Origin: Caldilinea sp.
Lineage (GTDB): Bacteria; Chloroflexota; Anaerolineae; Caldilineales; Caldilineaceae
DNA length: 6,867 nt
Direction of reading: 5' to 3'
Assembly (NCBI GenBank): GCA_026389955.1
Contig: JAPLGY010000610.1
Location: 2,513-9,379, forward strand
The translations under genes and the position numbers were made by a program. Of this stretch, positions 1-5,368 are shown piece by piece. Below the pieces are notes generated by a model. It did not search any database and was not told the origin of the DNA. It saw nothing but the letters and a program-made list of their open reading frames with translations. Every line of letters starts with the position of its first letter. Positions within the stretch are counted from its first letter, which is position 1.

Positions 1-963
1 GACCGGCTGTGGCTGCCCGCTCCGGAGAGCGGCAAACCCCTGCAGGATCATCAGGGTTGCCAGCAAGCCGTCGCGGTGGTCGACTGGTGCGGGCAGGCCG
101 CGGTTGAGTGCGTCCACGAAGGCCCGATTTTCTTCGAGAAAGCCCGTTTCGCTCCCGACATACTGCACAGGATCCTGCCCGGCTTGCTGGTAAACCAGCT
201 TGCAGAACCGCGCGGACAGGGTCGCCGATTGGTTTTCGGCGAAGGCTTGCAGATAAAATTTGCTGACCAGCGAGGGGCAGTGGCTGTCTCCCTGCACCAG
301 GCTGGCCACAGCGCCATTCTTGAACGTATAGACAGCCGCCATGTTGTCGATCACCCCGGTTTTCTGGTAGTAGTTTCCCCCCACTGCGGCCACCGAAACT
401 GGGTCGCTGCCTGCGAGATAGCGGAGCAGGTCGCACGAATGCACCCCCTGGCTCAGCACGTTGCCGCCCCCCCGGATCGGGTCGTTGGCCCAGAAATCAT
501 CTGGCCAGCGGTTGTCCATCATTTGCATCGTGACCAGCGACGGCTGCGGGATCAGTTCATGCACCTTCTGCACGAGGTCGTAGTAACGCATCTTGAACGC
601 CGTCATCAGGGTGATACCGCTGTCGGCGACCGCCCGCCCGACCGCCTGGCAGGCTTCGACGGTCAGCGCCAGAGGTTTCTCGACCAGCACATGTTTGCCC
701 GCCTGGGCCGCACGAATACAGAAGTCGGCATGGGTGTCATGCTGCGTGCAGATATAGACGACCTGGACCGCATCGTCGGCCAGGATCTGGTCGACATCTG
801 CGGTGGCATACCGCCCGCCGTAGGTGTCCAACGTCTTCTGTGCCCGCTCGGCGTCGACATCGCAATAAGCGACCATCTCGATCGCATCGAGCTGCTGCAC
901 GCACTGTGCGTGCAGCGAACCGATGCTGCCACAGCCGATCAGCGCTGCCTGCCATTTTGCCAT
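1..963 (-). CDS. Gfo/Idh/MocA-family NAD(P)-dependent oxidoreductase (C-terminus cut by window edge)
   Basis: The frame is open from ATG at 961-963 to the left edge: 321 codons with no stop. The family oxidises or reduces sugars, sugar acids or inositols with NAD(P) in the cytoplasm. Seen: a Rossmann start MAKWQAALIGCGSIG with GxGxxG at residues 10-15, then CDVD at about 35-38, the family's EKP motif at 95-97 (HVLVEKPLALT), and a GGGNVLSQGVHSCD stretch at 165-178. H175 and D178 in that stretch occupy the usual catalytic His/Asp positions (family knowledge). The C-terminal beta-sheet domain follows, and the last residues (about 300-321) resemble the family's final helix, so only a short tail is probably missing. 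It lies 20 bases after the DapA-type gene stop and has AAGGAG nine bases before the ATG, so it is probably the third gene of the operon. The substrate cannot be told from sequence. Confidence 0.93.
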   Translation of the reverse strand, partial: MAKWQAALIGCGSIGSLHAQCVQQLDAIEMVAYCDVDAERAQKTLDTYGGRYATADVDQILADDAVQVVYICTQHDTHADFCIRAAQAGKHVLVEKPLALTVEACQAVGRAVADSGITLMTAFKMRYYDLVQKVHELIPQPSLVTMQMMDNRWPDDFWANDPIRGGGNVLSQGVHSCDLLRYLAGSDPVSVAAVGGNYYQKTGVIDNMAAVYTFKNGAVASLVQGDSHCPSLVSKFYLQAFAENQSATLSARFCKLVYQQAGQDPVQYVGSETGFLEENRAFVDALNRGLPAPVDHRDGLLATLMILQGFAALRSGQPQPV

Positions 964-972
964 AGGTCAAGT

Positions 973-978
973 CTCCTT
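973..978 (-). promoter_or_regulatory. Ribosome binding site of the oxidoreductase gene
   Basis: AAGGAG on the minus strand, nine bases before the ATG at 961-963. It falls in the 20-base gap after the upstream gene's TAA, so the oxidoreductase has its own good ribosome site within the operon and the ATG choice is secure. Confidence 0.8.
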
Positions 979-983
979 GTCTG

Positions 984-2045
984 TTAACGCAGCCACCCAT
1001 CCAGGTGTTCTGCCACGAATCCATCGTCACATAGGTGAGGATATTGGGTGCGCACGCGTTGAATCTCCTCGGTCTGGCCTGGAGAGAGCACTTCGTGCGG
1101 GTTCAACGTCCAGGGGCCTTGCACCAGACCCTGCTGTGCCAGCAGATGGCTGATTCCAGGCAGGCAGCCGGTGTAGCGGTGTGCGGCATCGAAGAGTGCA
1201 GCGTTGGCGTCGGTGACCTGTGCAGCCAAGGCTAGCCAGCCACGGGCATCGACCCGGGCCGTGGCACGCGCCTCTTTGAGGACGGCAAACTGTTCGACGG
1301 CACGCTTTGTCCAGACAGCCCAATGGCCCAGCAACCCCCCAGCCATGCGCGCTGGCTCGGTGTCGCGGCCGAAATGGTACTCTGTCAACAGATCGACCCA
1401 GATGCTGTCGTCGTTGCCGGTGTACAAGGCAATCTCGGCAGCCCGGCCGGCATCGACGACCGCGCGCACCACGTCGATCGTCTGATAGCGGTTGAAGGGT
1501 GCGATCTTGACTGCGACGACATTGTCGATTTCGGCGAAAGCACGCCAAAAGGAATAGCCCAGCAGGCGACCGCCTACTGCGGGCTGCAGATAAAAGCCGA
1601 CGAGCGGCAGCAACGCAGCAACCTCCCGACAGTGGGCGAGCATGGCTGCGTCGCTGTCGTTGCGAAACGCAGCCATGCTGAGCAGCACTGCGTCGTAGCC
1701 CAGATCCGCCGCCAGCTGCGTCTCACGCAGCGCCTGTTCCGTCCGCCCGATCACCCCGGCAATTTTGAGAAAGGGCCGCGGGCGAACCTGCAGCTCTTGC
1801 TCAACTACCTCGGCGGCGAGCGCCAGCACCGGGTGCAAAAGCCCGCTGGCAGGATCGTGGATCTCAAACTGGGTCGAATGCACCCCAACCGCCACCCCCC
1901 CTGCACCGGCAGCCAGATAGTAACGTGTGAGCGCGGCCTGTGAACGTTCGTCGAACCGCCTGGAACGATCCAGAGCCAGCGGGTGAGCTGGGATGACGGT
2001 GCCCTCGTGCAGCAGCGTCTTGAGTTCTGGCACAAGCCGTTTCAT
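984..2045 (-). CDS. DapA/NanA-type Schiff-base TIM-barrel lyase or aldolase of unknown substrate
   Basis: A 353-residue protein of the dihydrodipicolinate synthase/N-acetylneuraminate lyase superfamily, whose members form a Schiff base between a lysine and a 2-keto acid and make or break a C-C bond. Seen (numbering from ATG): GTVIPAHPLALD at 15-26, the usual first strand; AGGVAVGVHSTQFE at 48-61, where DapA has its GTTGE carboxylate-binding loop; GFYLQP at 150-155, with Y152 at the place of the YNxP tyrosine; and VVAVKIAPF at 176-184, with K180 as the likely Schiff-base lysine. It is longer than typical DapA (about 290-310 residues), mainly at the C-terminus. The start is ATG at 2043-2045: it overlaps the epimerase stop as TGATG, with GGGAG six bases upstream. 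A TTG one codon earlier is less likely. It is unlikely to be true DapA (lysine synthesis), given the altered loop and the sugar-gene neighbours. A keto-deoxy sugar-acid aldolase or dehydratase is a reasonable guess. Confidence 0.88.
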   Translation of the reverse strand: MKRLVPELKTLLHEGTVIPAHPLALDRSRRFDERSQAALTRYYLAAGAGGVAVGVHSTQFEIHDPASGLLHPVLALAAEVVEQELQVRPRPFLKIAGVIGRTEQALRETQLAADLGYDAVLLSMAAFRNDSDAAMLAHCREVAALLPLVGFYLQPAVGGRLLGYSFWRAFAEIDNVVAVKIAPFNRYQTIDVVRAVVDAGRAAEIALYTGNDDSIWVDLLTEYHFGRDTEPARMAGGLLGHWAVWTKRAVEQFAVLKEARATARVDARGWLALAAQVTDANAALFDAAHRYTGCLPGISHLLAQQGLVQGPWTLNPHEVLSPGQTEEIQRVRTQYPHLCDDGFVAEHLDGWLR

Positions 2046-2989
2046 CAATATCTCCCATCGCGAGTTTCAAAATGTGTCGGGCGCGCCAGCAGAGGCCCCC
2101 CAGCCCCAAGCCAGTCGGCAATCCATTCGACCATCTGGTGGATCGAGACAGAGGGGTAGCCGAAGAGCTGCTGGGCACGGGCACTGTTGGCCAGCAGTGC
2201 GGTCGGCGCCTCGCTGCCAACAAACTGGGGCGCGCGGCCGAAAAGCTCGCCAAAGCGAGTTGCCGCCCAGTACACCGAGACCGTCTCCGGGCCGGTCACA
2301 TTGAGCACAAAAGGGGGCGCCGAGCAGTGGGCGAGCAGCGCCAGCGCCTGCGCATTGGCGTCCCCCTGCCAGATCGCGTTGAAACACCCGGCAGTCAGGT
2401 CGACCGGCTCTTCCCGAAAGACCTTCTGGGCAATGTCCACCAGCACCCCGTAGCGCAGCTCGACTGCGTAGTTGAGCCGCACAACGGCACAACGCATCCC
2501 CCGCTGAGCTGAAAAGTACTCGAAAATCCGCTCGCGACCGACGCAGGAGGCCCCATATTCGCCGACGGGGTCGACGGGCGTCTCCTCGCACGCGCCCCCG
2601 CGCGCGACCGGCACATAGGGGTAGACGTTGCCCGTCGAAAAGACCACGACCTGTGCAGCGGCGTACCGTTCGGCCACCAAGGCAGGCATCCAGGTGTTGA
2701 AAGCCCAGGTCATCGCCGGGGTGCCGGTCGTGCCAAATTTCTGGCCCGCCATGTAGACCACCTGGGGGGCGTCGGGCAGTTCTGCCAGGGCCCTGCGGTC
2801 CAGCAGGTCACAAGCCACTGTCCGTACCCCCCAGCCTTCCAGACGGTCGCGCACCTCCGGCTGGCTGAAGCGGGCCACCGCATAGACCCGATTTGTCGGG
2901 TGCGAGAGCCGCTCCTCCAGTTCGTCCAGGGTTCGAATCGGGGCAGACACAGCTCGCGCATGTGCGTCAACAGTGGATGATGAGGACAC
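2045..2989 (-). CDS. Atypical extended-SDR 'NAD-dependent epimerase/dehydratase' homologue lacking the glycine-rich NAD loop
   Basis: A 314-residue protein clearly related to extended short-chain dehydrogenases (sugar epimerase/dehydratase group). Seen (numbering from GTG 2989): RVYAVARFSQPEVRDRL (34-50) fits the second Rossmann strand and helix; VVYMAGQKFGTTG (77-89) the NAD-side AGxxF region; VVFSTGNVYP (115-124) the catalytic Ser/Thr strand; GEYGASCVGRERIFEYF (143-159) the YxxxK helix; then RLNYAVELRYGVLVD and a C-terminal cap ending in THFETRDGRY. Two key elements are missing: no GxxGxxG precedes RVYAVARF, and Y145xxxK is YxxxC149. The frame can be extended to a GTG at 3047-3049 (334 residues), but that start lies upstream of the predicted promoter's -10. 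GTG at 2987-2989 follows AAGGAG by ten bases and is preferred. It is first gene of the minus operon. A family with a structural or altered role, or an internally deleted enzyme, are both possible. Confidence 0.82.
   Translation of the reverse strand: MSSSSTVDAHARAVSAPIRTLDELEERLSHPTNRVYAVARFSQPEVRDRLEGWGVRTVACDLLDRRALAELPDAPQVVYMAGQKFGTTGTPAMTWAFNTWMPALVAERYAAAQVVVFSTGNVYPYVPVARGGACEETPVDPVGEYGASCVGRERIFEYFSAQRGMRCAVVRLNYAVELRYGVLVDIAQKVFREEPVDLTAGCFNAIWQGDANAQALALLAHCSAPPFVLNVTGPETVSVYWAATRFGELFGRAPQFVGSEAPTALLANSARAQQLFGYPSVSIHQMVEWIADWLGAGGPLLARPTHFETRDGRY
2052..2056 (-). promoter_or_regulatory. Ribosome binding site of the DapA-type gene, inside the epimerase 3' end
   Basis: GGGAG on the minus strand, six bases before the ATG at 2043-2045. 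It lies within the last codons of the upstream gene. With the one-base TGATG overlap, it indicates translational coupling of the two genes and favours the ATG over the preceding in-frame TTG. Confidence 0.7.
2886..2901. repeat. Perfect 6-bp hairpin at the missing NAD-loop position of the epimerase gene
   Basis: ACCCGA, a four-base TTTG loop, then TCGGGT on the plus strand: a perfect inverted repeat covering the codons for Pro-Thr-Asn-Arg (about residues 31-34). It sits exactly between the LDELEERL segment and the RVYAVARF strand, where homologues are expected to have roughly 40 more residues. It may be a deletion scar or chance. Six-bp hairpins are not rare in GC-rich DNA. Confidence 0.5.
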
Positions 2990-2999
2990 GACCGGAGAG

Positions 3000-3005
3000 C
3001 TCCTT
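3000..3005 (-). promoter_or_regulatory. Ribosome binding site deciding the epimerase GTG start
   Basis: AAGGAG (within GGAAGGAG) on the minus strand, ten bases before GTG 2987-2989. It is the only good Shine-Dalgarno sequence in the 5' region of this frame. The alternative GTG at 3047-3049 has no purine-rich site and overlaps the promoter. Confidence 0.65.
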
Positions 3006-3039
3006 CCAATTAAGTTCAATAAAATAACAAACAGGGTCG

Positions 3040-3068
3040 ATTTTATCACTGACTGTGAGGGTTGTCAA
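3040..3068 (-). promoter_or_regulatory. Sigma70-type promoter for the minus-strand operon
   Basis: On the minus strand TTGACA (3063-3068) is followed after 17 bases by TAAAAT (3040-3045). That is a consensus -35, an ideal spacer and a near-consensus -10. The predicted start point is near 3033, giving a leader of about 44 bases to GTG 2989. A short TCAC/GTGA dyad (3046-3058) lies in the spacer and could bind a regulator, but is weak. Confidence 0.72.
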
Positions 3069-3093
3069 TAGTTCTGCCCTGATAAGGTCCCCT

Positions 3094-3132
3094 ATTTTCT
3101 CTCTAAAGAAAGGAAAATCAACGGAAATCAAC
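3094..3132. repeat. Inverted and tandem repeats in the divergent intergenic region
   Basis: ATTTTC (3094-3099) and GAAAAT (3113-3118) form an imperfect dyad. Overlapping it, GGAAAATCAAC (3112-3122) is directly followed by GGAAATCAAC (3123-3132), an 11/10-base tandem direct repeat differing by one A. The pair ends eight bases before the rightward -35, where activators often bind. Function is unknown. The rest of the gap between the promoters shows nothing else clear. Confidence 0.4.
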
Positions 3133-3139
3133 TTCACTC

Positions 3140-3168
3140 TTGACGTCTTCTTTTTTCTATGCTATGAT
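3140..3168 (+). promoter_or_regulatory. Sigma70-type promoter for the plus-strand operon
   Basis: TTGACG (3140-3145) and TATGAT (3163-3168) are separated by 17 bases, in an AT-rich stretch just upstream of the esterase gene. The predicted start point is near 3175, giving a leader of about 77 bases to ATG 3252. The -10 overlaps the half-site cluster at 3167-3192, which implies repression. Confidence 0.75.
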
Positions 3169-3192
3169 TTGCGTGCAAATTAGTTCGCAAAT
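3167..3192. promoter_or_regulatory. Probable operator: three ATTTGC/GCAAAT half-sites on the rightward start point
   Basis: ATTTGC-GT-GCAAAT (3167-3180) is a perfect 6-2-6 palindrome. ATTTGCG (3167-3173) also pairs perfectly with CGCAAAT (3186-3192) across 12 bases, and GCAAAT recurs with a 12-base period (3175 and 3187). The cluster overlaps the end of the -10 and the predicted start point, the standard place for a repressor. Sugar-gene repressors of the LacI, GntR or ROK type use such sites, but the family cannot be assigned and no regulator gene is in the window. Confidence 0.6.
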
Positions 3193-3238
3193 AAAACAAA
3201 GTGACTGACAGGAGTCAGCGTCGAGGCAGGTCGGCATC

Positions 3239-3246
3239 GGAGGGGG
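3239..3246 (+). promoter_or_regulatory. Ribosome binding site favouring the esterase ATG at 3252
   Basis: GGAGG (3239-3243), extended by further G residues, lies eight bases before ATG 3252-3254. The upstream in-frame GTG at 3201 has no such site. An in-frame ATG at 3306 with a weaker AGGA cannot be excluded. Confidence 0.55.
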
Positions 3247-3251
3247 AAGGG

Positions 3252-5348
3252 ATGTCAGGGGCTGTGCTACCAGGAACCGAACCGTTGGCGTCAGGACGTT
3301 GTCGGATGTTGTACGACCACTACTGCACCCAATACCGTGCGACCGTTGCCTGGCTGGATCGTGCGCTGGAAAGAGCGGCGCAGTGTCGGCGGGAGGTGGG
3401 TGCGCCCGGGGGGGCGGGGGATGTCGAGCGGGATCGGCTGGCCCAGCTGAGCGGTGCAGTTCTGTCTTTCTCTTCGTCTGCTGTGGGGGTGGGGCCTTTG
3501 TCGGGTGGCTGGTCGTTGCACAGCCACCCGGCTGCGCTCTGTCTGGAGCCGGCGAAGGGAGCGGCGGGATTGGTGCTGCTCTGGCGGCCCAACCTGCAGG
3601 GTGTGGCTGAACTTGCCACGCAGTATGCGGCCAGGGGGATGCGGGTGGTTGTGCCGCTATTGGCCTGCGACCAACGTTCGTTTGCGCAGCACCCTCGGCG
3701 CAGCGCCATCGCCTTTGCCGACGACGAGTTGCTCCATTTGTTGGCGTTTTTGTTGGGGGGCTCGCTGGCAGGGCTGGAAGCAGCCACCCTTTTCCTGCTG
3801 GCCCGGCAGTTCAGCCAGGGGGCAGACAGGCAGCTGCCCTGTGCATTGGATCTGGGGGGGCGGGCGCATCTCTCGGCTGCGGTGGCAGCAGCGCTTGGCC
3901 CGAAGCAGGAAGAAGCGCCGCTCTTCTCACTGCTGGTGCTTTCCGAGGAGTTTCACCGGCTGGACTGCCAGGAGCTGGACGCGCGGGTCAACACGATCTG
4001 GTCTTTTCACCGCCATTTTGACGGCCTTGTGCTGCTGCAGCTGGCTGCCCCCACCCATCTGCTCTTTGTGGAAGAGGGGGCAACGCCGTCCGACCTCTAC
4101 TCGCGCGTGCGGGTTGCCCAGGAGGAGGGGCTGCAGTCGGCTCGCAAGGTCTTGCGAAGGGGATCTGCTGGGGCTGTAGGGGCGGTCGCCGGCCTTCTGG
4201 CGGGTTGCGACCGCCCATCTCCCGCCGACATCTTGCCGGCCGGGCTGCCATCTGGATGGGAAGCGCTTTACCGGCAGCAGGTGGAGCAGGTGCTGGCAGG
4301 GCTGGAAGCGCAGCTGGAGACAGCAGCCCTCCGGCGTCTCCAGCGGTTTGACCGGGCGGCGCTCTCACCCGAGCAATATCGGGAAGCAGTTGCGCAGAGT
4401 CTGGCGCGGGTGACTGGGGAAGCGCTGCCGGAGGCAGAGGATCGGCGGCCGCGCACCCGGGGGGTGCGTGTAGAGGCCACCCACAGCGTCTATTTTGTCT
4501 TGTTGGAAAGCGTGCCGGGCATCGACGTTGCGGGGTATCTGTTGGTGCCGACTGCGGCCGGGCCTCATCCGGCAGTCATCTGCCAGCATGGGCTGGGAGG
4601 GCGGCCCGACGCGGTGGCAGGGCTGAACGACGATCTGGCGGATGGGTGGGTCTACGACCGTTTTGCCGAGCGTCTGGCCCGTGCCGGCTTTGTAACGTTT
4701 GCACCTTTTATGAACTGGGGGTGGGGCTGCACGGAACAGCGGGATGCGCTGGTGAAGCGGGCGTTTGCGCTTGGCTTTACCCCCAACCGCTTTGAAGTTG
4801 CGCAGCTGCATGCCATCGTCGACTTTTTGCAGGGTCGGGCCGAAGTCGACCCGCAGCGCATTGCCTTTTACGGCCTCTCTTATGGCGGGCATGCCAGTCT
4901 CTGGCTCACCGCTGAGGAACCACGCCTGGCGGCGGTGATCACAGCGGGCCATTTCAACCAGTGGCAGCGCAAGCTGACCAGCCTGGAGACGCCGCCGCCG
5001 CTCACCCGCCCAACCTGCTACCTCAGCGTCGACGAAGGGTTTGACATGTTCAACTACAACATCTGCCACGAACTGGGGCACAGCGAACTGGCGACCCGCC
5101 ATGCGCCGCGGCCTTACTATGTGGAAAATGGTCTATTGGACACCGTGACGCCGACAGCCTGGGTCGAAGAAGAATTCGCCCGGGTGAAGGCGGTCTATCG
5201 ATGGCTGGGGGCCGACCCAGCCGTTCATCTCGAACATTTCCCTGGCCCGCATCGGGTCTGGGCGCAGGGGTCGTTTGCCTTCCTGCGCACCCACCTGCTG
5301 CCGCCGGAGCGCAGCGCGCACCTGTCGATCGTCTCCATTGGTTCATGA
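3252..5348 (+). CDS. Large two-domain alpha/beta-hydrolase (acetyl-xylan-esterase/dienelactone-hydrolase-like), N-domain without nucleophile
   Basis: A 698-residue protein numbered from ATG 3252. The C-terminal domain (about 403-692) is an intact serine hydrolase: an oxyanion stretch CQHGLGG, nucleophile elbow GLSYGG with S543, acid D630 in GLLDTV, and H667 in FPGPHRV. It is likely a carboxyl-ester or lactone hydrolase related to the large acetyl-xylan-esterase-like hydrolases of environmental bacteria (Abhydrolase_7-type, from memory). The N-terminal part (about 75-275) looks like a second, degenerate alpha/beta-hydrolase: strand AAGLVLLWRP, a FADDELLHLLAFLLGGSLAGLEA helix region split by an insertion-like loop, and CALDLGGRA at about 197-205, where an elbow GxSxG would be expected but no Ser is present. 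A helical linker (about 276-400) joins them. No signal peptide or membrane segment is seen, so it should act in the cytoplasm. It is first gene of the plus operon, ending 20 bases before the binding-protein start. The in-frame GTG at 3201 would add 17 low-complexity residues. Confidence 0.88.
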   Translation: MSGAVLPGTEPLASGRCRMLYDHYCTQYRATVAWLDRALERAAQCRREVGAPGGAGDVERDRLAQLSGAVLSFSSSAVGVGPLSGGWSLHSHPAALCLEPAKGAAGLVLLWRPNLQGVAELATQYAARGMRVVVPLLACDQRSFAQHPRRSAIAFADDELLHLLAFLLGGSLAGLEAATLFLLARQFSQGADRQLPCALDLGGRAHLSAAVAAALGPKQEEAPLFSLLVLSEEFHRLDCQELDARVNTIWSFHRHFDGLVLLQLAAPTHLLFVEEGATPSDLYSRVRVAQEEGLQSARKVLRRGSAGAVGAVAGLLAGCDRPSPADILPAGLPSGWEALYRQQVEQVLAGLEAQLETAALRRLQRFDRAALSPEQYREAVAQSLARVTGEALPEAEDRRPRTRGVRVEATHSVYFVLLESVPGIDVAGYLLVPTAAGPHPAVICQHGLGGRPDAVAGLNDDLADGWVYDRFAERLARAGFVTFAPFMNWGWGCTEQRDALVKRAFALGFTPNRFEVAQLHAIVDFLQGRAEVDPQRIAFYGLSYGGHASLWLTAEEPRLAAVITAGHFNQWQRKLTSLETPPPLTRPTCYLSVDEGFDMFNYNICHELGHSELATRHAPRPYYVENGLLDTVTPTAWVEEEFARVKAVYRWLGADPAVHLEHFPGPHRVWAQGSFAFLRTHLLPPERSAHLSIVSIGS

Positions 5349-5354
5349 GTCAAA

Positions 5355-5361
5355 AAGGAAG
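5355..5361 (+). promoter_or_regulatory. Ribosome binding site of the solute-binding protein
   Basis: AAGGAAG, seven bases before ATG 5369-5371. It decides against the in-frame ATG at 5345, which overlaps the esterase stop as ATGA but has no Shine-Dalgarno sequence and would put eight extra residues before the signal peptide. Confidence 0.7.
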
Positions 5362-5368
5362 AAAGCGT

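Noticed and set aside
76..987. A 303-codon plus-strand frame opposite the oxidoreductase gene
   Set aside because: Its product is rich in His, Arg and Asp with no family resemblance, and it mirrors the well-supported minus-strand Gfo/Idh/MocA gene, whose frame is open to the window edge.
1323..1943. A 206-codon plus-strand frame opposite the DapA-type gene
   Set aside because: No motif or ribosome site is seen. It is the complement shadow of a gene with clear TIM-barrel motifs.
984..2045. Calling the TIM-barrel gene dapA (lysine biosynthesis)
   Set aside because: The GTTGE loop and shuttle-tyrosine region are altered, the protein is longer, and the neighbours are sugar-type enzymes rather than lysine genes.
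3046..3058. TCAC/GTGA dyad in the spacer of the leftward promoter, considered as a CRP-like or other operator
   Set aside because: The arms are only four bases, and the spacing and flanks do not match a CRP site. Chance is likely.
3205..3218. Small hairpin CTGAC-AGGA-GTCAG in the esterase leader, with a ribosome-site-like AGGAG in its loop
   Set aside because: The stem is only 5 bp, and no start codon lies at a suitable distance after the AGGAG, so a regulatory role or leader peptide cannot be supported.
4365..5102. A 245-codon minus-strand frame opposite the esterase catalytic domain
   Set aside because: It overlaps the catalytic core of a recognisable hydrolase and shows no motif, ribosome site or neighbouring partner.
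5345..5368. ATG at 5345 overlapping the esterase stop as an alternative start of the binding protein
   Set aside because: It has no Shine-Dalgarno sequence and adds eight residues before the twin-arginine motif. ATG 5369 has AAGGAAG at seven bases.
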